Part shown: positions 50,682-61,462 of the stretch, in pieces
How positions within the stretch are numbered: the first letter of the stretch is position 1
Layout of the letters: every line of letters starts with the position of its first letter
Assembly: GCA_963575745.1 (NCBI GenBank)
Contig: CAUYUJ010000703.1
Coordinates: 220,001 to 284,000, forward strand
Reading direction: 5' to 3'
From: Prorocentrum cordatum
Lineage: Eukaryota; Sar; Dinophyceae; Prorocentrales; Prorocentraceae
Length of the DNA: 64,000 bases
Position numbers and translations under genes: made by a program
The notes under the pieces: generated by a model
The model's input: only the letters and a program-made list of their open reading frames with translations
Databases searched by the model: none
What the model was told of the DNA's origin: nothing

Positions 50682-51602
50682 TCAAAACAACCCCCCCCCC
50701 CCTCGGAACGGTCTGGCGACGCCCAGGCAGGGGGCCGTGCAAAAACCCATGCGCGGGGGAGCTGGCGGAAGGCATCGCGGCGTTAGCCACTCCGACGCGA
50801 CGCAACGGGGGCAATGAGCGCCCGTTTCCCCCGGCGCATCGCCTCGCACTATTAGCGGTCGTGAGATCGTAAACCGAAATTCTGCGCGCAGGGCTCGTCG
50901 CGCGGGCGACTGCGAACCCGGCGCGCGTCCTGCGGGGGGGACCAGCGCGCGGCCGGTGAGGCATGAGCCCGCAGAGCCACGTGAATTCAACGACGTCTGC
51001 CTCGGTAGGCGCATGTGGGTAAGGTGATCCGAAACACTGTCGGCTCGGTTACCCTTATTCCAAGAGCAAAGCCAAAAGCGGTGCTGGGGAGTCTTGGGGC
51101 CTCCTCCGCACCGCCGACAAATGAAGGGGAGGTCCTGCCGCGTCCTGCCCTGTCTCGTGCTTGCGCGCTGTTGGCCGCGCTCCGCCCACCGCCGCGACGA
51201 GCATGAGCTCTGCCAGTTGGCGGCCATGCCGTGAGCGGGGCCTGCTCGAGCTGAAACAGAAACGTGAAGTGGGAAGTGATCCACTCCTCTCTCCATGCCG
51301 CCGCCGCAGAACTTGCCAACAACGTCGCGCCAGTGTCCTAGACGAAGCGCGCCAGTAAACTGATCGATCAGCTCTGATGCCTGATCAAAAAACTGAAACT
51401 GACCACCGTGAGAACACCATCCGGCATGGTCTTGCACGCAGTCGGCCCCAGCTGGAGGGCACCACGTCGTCGGAGACACCAGTTCCCAGCCCGCTGCTGT
51501 CATGTAGCGCGCCAGTGCGGACATTGGCCCACGAAAGTACCTCGCGCGATGCTGAGGCGCCAGGTCGCAGTTGGTGAGCCGCATCGTTCCGCGCCCGTCC
51601 AA
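50682..51602 (-). pseudogene. Zinc-knuckle region of the second LINE
   Basis: FICRRCGGGPKTPQHRFWLC (about 51120-51060) has the C-x2-C...H-x3-C spacing of the zf-RVT knuckle. The upstream half reads PTTWCPPAGADCVQDHAGWC and then the thumb/connection sequence. Confidence 0.7.
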
Positions 51603-51840
51603 TACTGCCTCGGACGCGTGGGAAGCCGAGCCAGCTTAACCACTGCTGGATGCACCGACGCGGAAGAGCACGTCCAGGACCTGCCCCAGGTGCTCGGAAA
51701 TCAAGAAGGGTACTGAGGCGCCTCCCTCGCTCGTGCCCCGGCACTCCACCTGGCCGCCGACGTAGCTGCAGCAGGGACGAGGCAGGAAGCCCATGGACCT
51801 GCGGCCGCTGCTCAAGTCAACGCCTAAGTAGGCGACCTGG

Positions 51841-52559
51841 TCAGCAACGTTTGATAGCGATGCCCCCTCTTGAAGGCCTTGACAATGGCTCTCGCGCCGG
51901 GCATAGATGAACCTGTGACCGTGCTCTTGCTGGCCAGCTCCACGTGCTCCTCGGCGCGCGGGTCTGCCGTGCACGTGGCGCCCTGACTGGGCGCCCGCTT
52001 GACATGCGAACTGGAGCCGGCAGCAGATTGAGATGCATCGTCCACCCGCAGGCGGTCAGACAGCCAAATCGAAGGGATACGGCGTCGCCTTGATCCAACG
52101 TCCTAGGACACGCGCAAATCTGGAGCTTGAGCCCCAGCAAGGGTGTTGACGCGCCCCCTTGATGAGGGTCTCCCTTTCCATCAGATCGTAGAAACTTTGG
52201 GTATCCATTAACGCATGGCCATTGGCCATTCTGAAACGGATGTATAATTCTTCGTCGGCTGCCTTCATGCATGCCTCGGACAACGCTGAGGCGCCCTTGG
52301 CGGCGGCATCCCACGGCGGCTGCCCGCCAAGGGACCATTGCTGGATGATCGGGTCTCTCGCAAGAAACCACGCCAGACATATCATGCAGATGAGACTGAC
52401 AACGCGAAACTGGCCAGGCGACTTTTTGGGAAGTCGTTTGCAAACAACCCGCTGCCATGGCCACGTCTGACATTCTTCGAACACGTCAACTTGGAGTGCT
52501 AATTCACTCAAGGCTGCGCATGGTCGGCGTTCTAGATACACGGGCGAAAGCCTGTCCAT
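51841..52559 (-). pseudogene. Reverse transcriptase remnant of the second LINE
   Basis: The frame 52559-52056 has WPWQRVVCKRLPKKSPGQFR (RT fingers) and NGHALMDTQSFYDLMERE (motif A, about 52225-52177), matching LLLDFEKFYDSL of the first LINE. Motif C was not found intact; the following frame 52473-51841 is overlapping and shifted. Confidence 0.65.
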
Positions 52560-52766
52560 CCCCTATTCCAGCACGAGCTTTCATCGCCCGAAGGGCGCGT
52601 CGAATGTCGTCTACAGTGACAGGGTCGAGTGATTAATTAGCCCCGGCGTGGATGATGCCGCAGAGCTCCTACACCATGGTCAGCGACATATCCTGAGCCG
52701 AAATCCATGGGCTGTGCAACTACTTGGAGGCACTCTGCTCAACAATATCACGAGGATGAACAATTG

Positions 52767-53488
52767 TCACGCCTTCGGCCTCGACCGTGCCAGACCGATC
52801 TGGTTGGTCCTTGGGAGCATTGAACAAGGCCCCTGAGCATCCGTTTTGAGCAACCACTGTTTGACATCGGATAATGATGAAGCTATTTCGCGCGACCTGG
52901 CACGGCCAGCGATGCGCGTGGCCTCCCGCGTAAACCCTTCTGCATGAACATGGTTCAAGTTCTCCAAACTCCGCAATCGTTCAAACCGTTGTTCCCATGA
53001 CAAAGCGCCGCCATGTGAAATGACCAAGTTCTGGACGCCGTCAGGGTAGTGCCCGGCTAGCTTTGTACCTGGGAGAGCTAGAGAGGATACTTGGGCCGCC
53101 CCATCGCCACGAGAACGGTGCCTGGTGAGCTCGCTGAGGGCGGCCGCAACGTGGCCCCACACGTTGGCAGTGGCGCCCTGGAAGGGCATGTCCTGATAAT
53201 GGGCGCTCTGCGGCACTCGATGCGCCGCCATGGTGGGTCCTGTCGCACGTGATGGGCGACGTGCACCCGTCGTCGGTGAACTGTCTTGCTCACCAAGCAC
53301 TGTCTCAAGTGCCTCCATCCACGCGGCACAAGCGCCGCTGACTGGCAGCGCGAACTGGCGGCCCACACGACAGGACATGGACTGTTGAACGGGTTTCCAG
53401 ACCTGGTCAAGGGAATGGATCTAGAAGCCCGAACGGGCTCGAGCCAAAAGCCAACGGTCGGGGTCGAGGGCAGAGGCAGGGGCGCCAT
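52767..53488 (-). pseudogene. EEP-RT linker of the second LINE
   Basis: The overlapping frames 53488-53078 and 53378-52767 carry helical sequence (SWEQRFERLRSLENLNHVHA, REATRIAGRARSREIASSLS) that occupies the same position as the linker preceding RT in the first LINE. No catalytic motif is expected here. Confidence 0.45.
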
Positions 53489-53857
53489 CAGCGGAGGGCG
53501 GGGCGGCAGGGGGAGGCCCGCAGCGGGGAGTGAGATCTATAACGGCCTCACCTCAAGGGGGCCGGCTCTCGCCGGGGGGGCGGAGGGGTGGTCGCGTCGT
53601 TGGTATCTGACGAATTCCTCGAAGCCTGAAGAAATTCCAGCAGATGGTCTGCCCAACCGGATGGGAGGGCAGAGGCAGAGGACGAGGGGGGAACAATAAA
53701 GTCGGGCTCGTCAGCGCACGGATCGACTTCGTCGCCCCAGCATCAGAAGTGACCGCCGCCCCCTGACTGAGGAGAGTCCGAAACAGGGTCGCGGACCCTG
53801 GGAACAGAGCTGGCCTGAGGATCGCCTGGGGTGGAGCCTTCGGGCTTAGCAACTAAA

Positions 53858-54637
53858 TCACCAAAGAGAGCGTGGGTGCGCTCGATCTTTTCGTCCCGAG
53901 CGACGCTTCTGGCCCTGGGGCGGCCGGCCTCGGGCTCTGGGGGCCCGACAAAACGCATGGGGATCTGCGGAGACCGAGCGATGATCCGCGCGCCTGCACC
54001 CCGCAACTGAAGAAGTGCAGCACAGCGAGGATGCCACGGCGCATCCTCGATGGCACGCAAGCCAACAATATGGGGTATCAGATACAGACGCGACGGCAAA
54101 ATCGATGCGGGGGGCCCCTTCGGACCCCCCGCAGGCGAGCTGCATGGGGACCTGCGGCGCAAGCGCCCCGAGCCGCAAGACGAACCCGATGCGCTGGAGC
54201 TCGACGGGGGAGAAGTTGAAACCGCCCAAGACGATCCAGGGCAACTGAAGGGCTTGGAGCAAGGATCCGAAGTGGGCGAATCGAGCGAGATTCTGACCTC
54301 CGAATCCAGCCCCGCATCAACTGTGGAAAGTGCCAATGGCAACACTAAAGCCCTGCAGCTGAATCGCAACGGGTAGAGACCCGCCCAGCACAGACTGACC
54401 CGATGCGCGGTGCACCACGAACTTGCCGTTCACAAGAGGATGGGCTGCCCGCGGCCCTCGGCGAGAAAACATCCCGCCCCCTTCGCTCGCGTTCGCCCGC
54501 CTCGGTGCCGCGAGACACTGTCGGCAAGTCGGGCGGGCCCTGTCGGCGAAGCACTCGAGGGAATATTGGCGAGCTCTCTCTCTGACCACTTCGAGGTTTA
54601 AGACGATGTAGCGCGAGTCTCGCAGAGGGTGAAGCAC
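53858..54637 (-). pseudogene. EEP endonuclease remnant of the second LINE
   Basis: A first frame (54637-54317) has SLPVAIQLQGFSVAIGTFHS, a core beta strand of EEP. A second frame (54262-53858) has LPWIVLGGFNFSPVEL, equivalent to WLVIGDWNISP in the first LINE with the metal-binding Asp changed to Gly, and RIDFAVASVS, equivalent to LIDFAMAK. The domain is inactive by mutation and frameshift. Confidence 0.7.
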
Positions 54638-54661
54638 TGAAAGATAAGAGAACTGTGCTGG

Positions 54662-55347
54662 CTAGCGGCTAACTTGGCAATGTGGCCCCATGACTTGTTG
54701 CCACGCACTGCGACGTTGCTGAACAAATATGAGCAATGTCGCGCGACGCGCCGCCGCCATCTGAAACCGCGTCAGCAGAGGCCCCAGCAGGCAGCTGAGC
54801 TCCAGCACCTTGCGGGCCGTCGCCAGCGCTGGCCCGCCCGAAACTTGCAGCGGTAGCTGTGGGGTAGACGCGCTTGAAATGCTGCGCCCTGCCGATGCTT
54901 CTTCAGACTGAGGCAGCTGCGCCCCGTCATCCAGAGTGCCCTGGCCAGCCCCAGCCAGCGAGGGGAAAGCACGCGCTGAACTAGAACTGAGGAGCGCAGA
55001 CGTCGCTGAGCCACAGGATGTGGACATTGGCGGGGATGAGGAGCCTGAGGCCCCCTGTGCTGCTCCAGCAGCAGACGGGGCTGCCGGAGCGCGCGCCCGT
55101 CGCGCGGTGGCCCCCGAAGGCTTGGGGGGGGCTACCAGCCCCTTGCCTTGGGCCTTCGCTGCCGCCTCCGCAGCCTGCCTCGCCGACGCCGCCTCGGCCG
55201 CTGCTGCTGCCGCCTTGGCCTCTCGGACGCGCTGAATCTCCGCGTCGAGCTCGGCCGGGGCGACGCAGGGATCCTCCGCCAGCGCTGCAGGCCCTCCATC
55301 TCGGCCTTCCACGCCTGGACATGCTCGCCTCGCTCGCCGATGAGCGA
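54662..55347 (-). pseudogene. Ala/Lys-rich linker of the second LINE
   Basis: The frame 55690-54662 contains ELDAEIQRVREAKAAAAAAE and a Ser/Pro/Ala-rich stretch, then a C-terminal helix (RATLLIFVQQRRSAWQQVMG). It corresponds in position to the Pro/Ala-rich second half of ORF1 in the first LINE. No domain is recognised. Confidence 0.45.
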
Positions 55348-56061
55348 TTAGGGCTTCAGCAGTTCCTGCTCTAACTGTAACTGCAGGAGCTCCTCCTTCT
55401 CCTTGGGCTCGCACTCGTACTCTCCCTTGTGCAACTGGTCGAAGAACCCAATGCACCGCTTGAGATCGAAGATTTTGGCGGGCTCGTCCTGCTTGACTGG
55501 CTCTGCCTGGGAGGGAGCAGCGAGGCCAGCCTCCGCTGCGAGAGCACGTGCATCGACGCGCCTGGCGAGCTCCGCTTCGGCCAGCTGCTTGACAGCAAGC
55601 TCCTCGCGCTCCTGGGCTTTGGCAACCTGCTCCTGCGCCCGTCGCACAGCGGCGGTGTCTTGATCGTGGCGCTGGTTGGCTTCCTCCCAAGCTGACTCAG
55701 CCCGCCAGTGGGCTTCGCCTGCCGACACCGCGGGCGCAGCAACTGTCGCCTGCCGTCGCTGTTACTCCGCCTGCAGCGCGGCCTGGAGGAGCGGGTCGGT
55801 GGTGACCATGATGGCCTGCCTGAGGATGTCCGTGCTGTCTGCCTTGCCAGTGAAACTCAGCGCGAGCGTGGGCTGGTCCTTGTGCTTGCTGTTGCCCTTG
55901 CCCGTGCCGTTGCCGTCCTTACCCCGATGTAATCGAAGCTGCTTGCCGCACTTGCACCATCGATCACGCTGGAGCAAGAGAGAATTCCATTCACATGCGC
56001 CGCAGTGACTACACTTCGTGTATAGGTCCTGCTGGCTGCTGCGTCCACCATCCTTGGGCAT
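55348..56061 (-). pseudogene. ORF1-like zinc-ribbon protein of the second LINE
   Basis: From ATG 56061, cysteines at residues 17, 20, 36 and 38 (C-x2-C-x15-C-x-C, with CGACEWN between) form a ribbon like that of ORF1 at 6058-4643. A stop interrupts at about 55762-55764. The same frame then continues from about 55728 with a long charged helix (RRAQEQVAKAQEREELAVKQ) and DLKRCIGFFDQLHKGEYECE to TAG at 55348. The helix and ribbon suggest an RNA-binding, self-associating ORF1 protein. Confidence 0.65.
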
Positions 56062-56283
56062 GGCTGGAGCCGAACTCCGGTGGCGTCGTCGTAGCAGAAC
56101 GACCAGGCGCCAGCGCCGCAGGCTGTCGCGAGCCACTGCCCGCTGCTTGCGCGCACAGCGGTGCCACGCGGGCGAGCGCCACCGTGGCCGCGCGCCCGTC
56201 CCGCTGTCGCCCCCTCGGGGTTGGGGGCTGAGGTGTGCGGGTGGCCGAAAAGAAAAGGGGGGGGTCTACCGCGCTGCTCAACA

Positions 56284-56340
56284 ACCTGTAAGAGGAGGAA
56301 GGGGAGGAGGAGGAGGAGGAGGAGGAGGAGGAGGAGGATG
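56284..56340. repeat. GAG triplet tract
   Basis: (GAG)n of about 55 bp on the plus strand. Confidence 0.95.
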
Positions 56341-56379
56341 TATAGGAGAGAGGGGCGGACGAGAAGGATGAGGATAATA

Positions 56380-56920
56380 TGTAGTATGATATGACGATGA
56401 ATGCTGATGCTGAGCTGATGCTTGTGCTGAATGCTGGTGATGCTTATGATAATGATAATGTTGATGGTGATGGTGATGGTGATTGGTTGATATGATGATC
56501 ATGATGATATGAGTATGAGGAATGATGATGATGATGATTGATAGATGAAGCTGAAGATGATATGATGATGAAGATGATGATGATGATATGAAGAGAAGAG
56601 AGGAGGAGGAGGAAGGAGGAGTAGAGGAGGAGGAGGAGGCGGAGGAAGGAGGAGTAGGAGGAGGAGAGAAGAGAAGGAGGGAGAAGGAGGAGGATGAGAG
56701 GCAGGAGAGGAGGAGAAGGAGAAGGAGGAGGCGGAGCAGAGGAGGAGGAGGCGAAGAGGGGTAGGAGAGGAGGGAGGAGGAGGAGGAGGAGGAGTAGGAG
56801 GAGGTGGTGAAGGTGAAGGAGAGGAAGAGGAGGAGATGAGGTAGATGTAGTCGATCTTCGTCTAGAGGAGGCGGATGAGGGTAGGAGTCGGCTCAGTGCG
56901 TCGTCGTCGTCTTCTCTGCT
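56380..56920. repeat. GAT/GAG-rich tract
   Basis: An imperfect (GAT/ATG)n segment (56390-56590) passes into (GAG/GGA)n (56595-56840). Open frames encode His/Ser/Leu runs. Confidence 0.9.
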
Positions 56921-56959
56921 AGCGTCTCGTCGTATCATTCGCCTTTAACCTGCCCATTA

Positions 56960-57240
56960 GGCTGGCGGCGTTCTCTTACTGCTGCTGCTTCTTCTTCTGT
57001 GTGCTTTGTCTGCGTCGCTTTTTTCTTCTTCTGCCTCTCTTCTTCTTTCTTCTGCTTTCTTCTTCTCTGTCGTCTTCTCTTCTCTATCGCCGTCTTCTGT
57101 CTCTCTTTCTTCTTCGGTTCCTATTCTTTTTCTTGTGTCTGCGGCTTCTCGTGCCGCCGGAGTTCGTGCTTCTCCCTTATTTCTGGCTTTTCTTCTTCTT
57201 CTTTCTTTCTTACGTTCTGTCTCTTGCTTCTCCCCGCGCC
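56960..57240. repeat. TTC/TCT-rich pyrimidine tract
   Basis: Imperfect CTTCTT/TTTCTT words on the plus strand. Frames read poly-Phe/Leu/Ser and are not believed to encode a membrane protein. Confidence 0.8.
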
Positions 57241-57514
57241 TTACACCCAGGCACAGCGCGTGCCCTAGCCGCCCGCGGTCTCCCCCCGACCCACCCTCTG
57301 TGTGGCTGCCTATTCTCGGGTGCCTACTTCGCTTGCCGTGGCATCCCCATGCTTGCCTCGAACGCAGCGGGATCGCTCCGACGCCGCAGGCCGAACCGTT
57401 TTTTTCTTCAATCTGGGAAGGCTTCCTCGACTTCGGCCCCCGCGGGGATCGCTTGCGGGCCTTGGGGCAAGAATGGGACCACATCAGATCGGAGGATGCC
57501 CGGGTCGTCGTTGA

Positions 57515-57672
57515 TGCTCGTCGTCCTCCTCACCCTCTTCCGCCTCCGCTGCACTCTCCTTCTCCTCCCCCTCCTCCAACCTCCTCCTCCTCCTCCTCCT
57601 CCTCCTCCTCCTCCTCCTCCTCCTGCTCCCCCTCCTTGCTCTTCCTCCTCCTCCTCCTCCTCCTGCCCTCAC
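57515..57672. repeat. CTC triplet tract
   Basis: (CTC)n with CCC/TGC interruptions. Confidence 0.95.
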
Positions 57673-57679
57673 CTCCCCT

Positions 57680-58075
57680 CGTCGTTGGAAAAATCACGAC
57701 GGACGGTTTTGCGTAATTTTCGGCTCGGGGGGCTCTCGCTGGACCGGACCGCTTCCCCATCTCGATCGGATATCTTTTGGACGGTCGGGGGGCCCCGTGC
57801 GAGATCAGCCAGCATCAAATCGGGAAATCGGATCGGATCGGGCTGGATCGGTACGGACTCGAAATCGAATCGGATCGACTGCGCCCGGATGCGCAGCAGT
57901 CGGGCCGCACCGGATTGCTGGGACATCGAAATCGAATCGGATCGACCTGGCCGAAATCGGTATCGAATCGGATCGATCGGATCGAATGTGCCCTGCTGCG
58001 AGGGCCTCAAGAGGCCGGAAATTGCCAAACAACCGTCCGCCTCGTTTTTCCCACGGCGAGTTGAAGGGTGAGGCG
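57680..58075. mobile_element. Inverted pair of dispersed-repeat ends around an AATCGGATCG array
   Basis: 57680-57745 in reverse complement reads GCCGAAAATTACGCAAAACC, then GTCCGTCGTGATTTTTCC. 57995-58075 on the plus strand reads GAGGCCGGAAATTGCCAAAC, then CCGTCCGCCTCGTTTTTCCC. Both match the 3' part of the dispersed ~190-bp family (copy at 26720-26885). Together they form inverted termini of a ~390-bp unit whose centre is a degenerate AATCGGATCGRA repeat (57820-57990), dense in GATC. Confidence 0.65.
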
Positions 58076-58569
58076 TGGGGGAACCGGGCGCGCGCCTTCG
58101 CCGCTGCGGAGGGCGACAGCTCGGCCAAGGCCGCTGGGTCCAGCTCAGCGGCGGCGAGGCGCGCCAACGCCTTCCGACGGGCCCTGCTTCTGCAACTGCT
58201 CCCTCCTGCACCTCTCTCTGCGCACCATCCCCATCATCTTCCCGCTCCTCGTCCAAATCCTGCTCTCGCTCCCGTGCCTGCTCTTCTCTCCCTCTCTCTC
58301 TTTCTCCCTGTGTTTCCCTGCGTTTGCGTCGGACAAAAGAGGGGGGGGGGGAGCGATAGGGAAAAAGGGGCTCGCGGAATCTGCTGCATGCAGCTGGCTT
58401 GGGCCCGGGCCGCCAGGCGCCCTTCTCGAAAGCCGTGGGCGACCACGGCGCCGAGAAGCGCTGGGAAAGTCGGCCACGCGAGAGCTGGCTCGCAAACTCC
58501 CCCGAGCGTGGTGGACCAGAACCGGCGGCGCGGGAGGAAAATTCACGAAAATAGTAAAAACATAATCCG
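58076..58569. other. No recognisable gene
   Basis: GC-rich sequence followed by CT-rich sequence. Open frames on both strands lack motifs. Confidence 0.45.
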
Positions 58570-58890
58570 GGGGCGATTTTCCTCCAGTGTTTGTTTGTAA
58601 CTATTTTTTTGCTTTTCGCCCAAAATCCGCCTGTAGGAGGGCATGCCCGACCTAAAGATAGGGGGACGAACAATGATATCACCATAACCACTCCTTGGCG
58701 GCGGCTCCGGCGCCGCTCCTGGCGCACTCCGCGCGCCAGGGAGGGGAGCCCAGCGCCGATCTGAGAAATCCGCGCGGAGCTCCGAGTTTTTCTATGTATG
58801 GAATTGCTCGTCGCCCTTGTGTTAGGTCGGGCGTGTCCTCCTAGAGGCGAAATTTGGACGAACAAAAAAGCAAACAATGCTCAAACGGTG
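58570..58890. mobile_element. MITE-like or introner-like element with ~60-bp inverted termini
   Basis: The left end (58600-58660, reverse complement) reads TTTAGGTCGGGCATGCCCTC, CTACAGGCGGATTTTGGG, CGAAAAGCAAA. The right end (58822-58885) reads GTTAGGTCGGGCGTGTCCTC, CTAGAGGCGAAATTTGG, ACGAACAAAAAAGCAAA. The interior contains copy 3 of the foldback family (58690-58790). Solo ends occur at 47090-47170 and 49085-49135. There is no coding capacity. Confidence 0.75.
58690..58790. mobile_element. Foldback element, copy 3, nested inside the TTAGGTCGGGC element
   Basis: It carries CTGGCGCACTCCGCGCGCCA and the right arm GCGCCGATCTGAGAAATCCG. The left outer arm is not preserved. Confidence 0.65.
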
Positions 58891-59639
58891 TTCTCCGATT
58901 TCGTGTTGTTTAATATGTTTCCCTCGCTTTTTCCTTGTCCCGCCTTTGCTGCAAGACGACACCGAAACGACAACGATCCGCGAAATCGCACATAACTCCG
59001 TGCAGGTCGAAGCCTGCCGTGACGTCCGTGGATCGGGTTGGGTGCCCACTCGATGGTGGCAGTCGGGCGTTGCTGAACGCGGGGGCGATCGGTTGGGAGG
59101 TGGAGAAACGTGCACCTTTCGTGCCCCTGTTGGGCTCCAGGGGCCCCTTAGGGCACGAGAGGTGCACATTCCCCCCCCCATCCCCATTTCATCGCCCCCC
59201 ACCCCCTTACGCAACACCCGAGGCAATCCTGGAACTTGACCTCCGGTTTCGGCCCCCCGCCCCCTTCGGACTCGCCACTCTGGGGGTGCACGCCTCGAAA
59301 CGGGGATCTCGACGTGCTCGGCGCCGGCTTTCATTTGGTTTCCTCCTCGCACCCCTCGCGCTCCCCCTTTCTCATGGTGTCTCTCCGTCCAATGCTCGTT
59401 CGGGGCTTGGGTGTATAGACGGAAGCGCCGGCTGCTTGTAGAGCGGCGCGACAGACAAACAAGCCCATGCCCTGGCAATCGCCACGCCATGCCCGCTTTC
59501 TCTCTCTCTCTCTCTTTCTCTCTCTTCCTCCTCCTCCTCCTCTTTCTTCACTCCTTCTATTCGTAGATGACGCCTCCCTTTCTCACCCCGAGGCTGGTCG
59601 AGAGGGCGGGCCAGGCGTTTTAACTGAGATTCCTTACCA
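58891..59639. other. No recognisable gene; TC tract 59495-59560
   Basis: Non-repetitive sequence, then (TC)n/(CTC)n. No domain-bearing frame. Confidence 0.45.
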
Positions 59640-60170
59640 TTTATGAACTTGAAACTTAAATTTCGGCAACAATTTCACGGATGGATGGCGCTCCGTTTTC
59701 ACAATGTGGCTCTCACCTGTCCGCCGCGCACATTCGTTGCAAACATTTTCAAAAGCTGAGGGCGGGTGGTTTTCATCATGTGATTCTCGCCGTAGCGCCG
59801 CGCACATTCGTTTGAACACATTCCAAAATGTTTCACGAGTTGAGAACGTTTCCTTTTCAAACTGTGGTTTTCGCCTTAGCGCCGCGCGCAGTCGTTTAAA
59901 CAAATGGCACGATTTCATTCATTGAAGGCGGGTGGTTTTCAAAATCTGGCTCTCGCCCCAGCGCCGCGCAATATCGTTTAAACAAAATGCCAGAGCTTGG
60001 CGGATTGAGGGCTGATGGGTTTTCAAAATCAGACTCTCGCCTGAGCGCCGCGCACAATCGTTCTGAACATTTGCAAAAGGTTTCATGGGTCGAGAACGGT
60101 TCCTTATCAAAATGTGGCTCTTGCCTCCGCGCCGCGCTCATTCGTTTTAATCGTTTGCAAGAGTTTCAAG
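59640..60170 (+). repeat. Diverged tandem array B (related to array A at 15200-16685)
   Basis: About six units of ~85-90 bp carry GGCGGGTGGTTTTCA, AAATGTGGCTCTCGCC, TTAGCGCCGCGCACATTCGT and TTAAACA-TTTCAA. The order and words match array A, which is in the same orientation 44 kb away. Confidence 0.85.
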
Positions 60171-60194
60171 GATTCCCCCGGTTGACTTACCAGA

Positions 60195-60690
60195 AACTGT
60201 GTTGTGGACCGGTTCAGGATTGTCAGGGCGCAACAATTCTGTTGATCCGCGGTGTTGAAGTCCCAGGACTGGTGTTCTGGCGCGATTCAGGATCGGCAAG
60301 GCGCAACAGTCAAGTTGATTCGTGGCGTTGGAGTTCCGAGCGGTGTTTTGGCACGTTTCAGGATGCTCAGACGGTTGTCTCCCAATGGGACATTCCCTCA
60401 GCGGAAATGAATTCTTGTGGGGGCCTATGAAGAAGGAGTTTGGAGGAATGCTCATTCTCACATTATTTATGAAACTTGGGTTCACAATGCTCCTCTTCCT
60501 CCTCCTCCTCCTCCTCCTCGAGTTGTGGCGCGGAGAACCCGGCAACTATGTGTTGGCACGTTTCAGGATCCAAACGGTTGTCTCCCAACGGCAACCTTCC
60601 CTCAGTGGAAGTGACCCCCTGTAGGGGTCTAGAAAGAGGCAGCTTGAAAGTGGGTTTATTCCGACATCGTTGGTGAGTCGTGGGTCTTCA
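60195..60690 (+). repeat. Composite 3' segment of array B
   Basis: Two to three ~70-bp units (GGATTGTCAGGGCGCAACAA, TTGATCCGCGGTGTTGAAGT, CCCAGGACTGGTGTTCTGGC) are followed by GACGGTTGTCTCCCAA, CTTCCCTCAGTGGAA, and GACATCGTTGGTGAGTCGTG before a CTC tract. It parallels 16690-16870. Confidence 0.75.
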
Positions 60691-60694
60691 ATCG

Positions 60695-60745
60695 TCCCCC
60701 TCCTCTTCTTCCTCCTCCTCCTCCTCCTCCTCCTCTTGTCTTGGG
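60695..60745. repeat. CTC triplet tract
   Basis: (CTC/CTT)n of about 45 bp. A shorter one lies at 60488-60516. Confidence 0.9.
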
Positions 60746-61189
60746 CATGCTGTAGGGCCTCATGGACCCGAACGGTCAGCCAGGCCGCGGCGGCGCGGAC
60801 ACAGGACAGGCTCACGGGATCGCGGCATAGGGATGTCGGCAACGTTAGATGGGATGCATGGCATGATGGAGGTCAGAGCGGAGCGAGTGCCCGTGCAACC
60901 GGCAATGCCAGCGGCTCGAGGGGTGGCGGGAGGCCTGGGAGGTCTCTTAGGCGAGGGGCAGAAACCCATGGGGGGGTACCTCCGTTAGGGAGGGAGGCTG
61001 GGGAGCCAGCTGGCACGCTGTCCCGTGCCCGGTCACGCTAAGGAACCGAACCCCATACACCGACGCCCTTTCGGGCCCCGCACTTAAACTCGCACAGGAA
61101 AGCGGATCCTGGTGCATACATGTTTCGTTGCTTGCCTGGGAGAGTGGGGAACAAGTATACACCACACCACACCGACGTCACCCCCACCG
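60746..61189. other. No recognisable gene
   Basis: Short open frames only. Confidence 0.45.
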
Positions 61190-61195
61190 TCAAAA

Positions 61196-61197
61196 AG

Positions 61198-61246
<49 letters not shown>

Positions 61247-61266
61247 AAAGAAAAAAAAAAAAACAA

Positions 61267-61299
<33 letters not shown>

Positions 61300-61371
61300 A
61301 AAGAAAAAAAAAAAAAATAAAAAAAAAAAAAAAGAACAAAAAAAAAAAAAAAAAAAAAAGAAAATAAAAAA

Positions 61372-61403
<32 letters not shown>

Positions 61404-61462
61404 AAAAAAAAAAAAAAACAAAAAAAAAAAAAAAAAGATAAAAAAAAAAAAAGAAAAAAAAA
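61196..61462. repeat. Long A-rich tract
   Basis: About 265 bp of A with scattered G, C and T (AAAG, AAAC, AAAT every 10-40 bp). It is far longer than a retroposed poly(A) tail and may be an expanded microsatellite or partly a sequencing artefact. Confidence 0.95.

Larger units (their letters stand above)
50020..56061 (-). mobile_element. Second LINE of the zinc-ribbon/RNase H type, degenerate
   Basis: Minus-strand order: zinc-ribbon ORF1 (56061-55348), Ala-rich segment (to about 54660), EEP (54637-53858), linker (53488-52767), RT (52559-51841), zinc knuckle (about 51120-51060) and RNase H C-terminus (about 50480-50380). This is the same layout as the SL-headed LINE at 1-6241, so they probably belong to one family. 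Every domain is in a different frame and stops are frequent. No spliced leader precedes the ORF1 ATG. Confidence 0.8.

Noticed and set aside
57001-58071. 356-codon frame with a hydrophobic N-terminus resembling a signal or membrane segment
   Set aside because: The hydrophobic run comes from a TTC/TCT tract, and the rest crosses a CTC tract and repeat ends.
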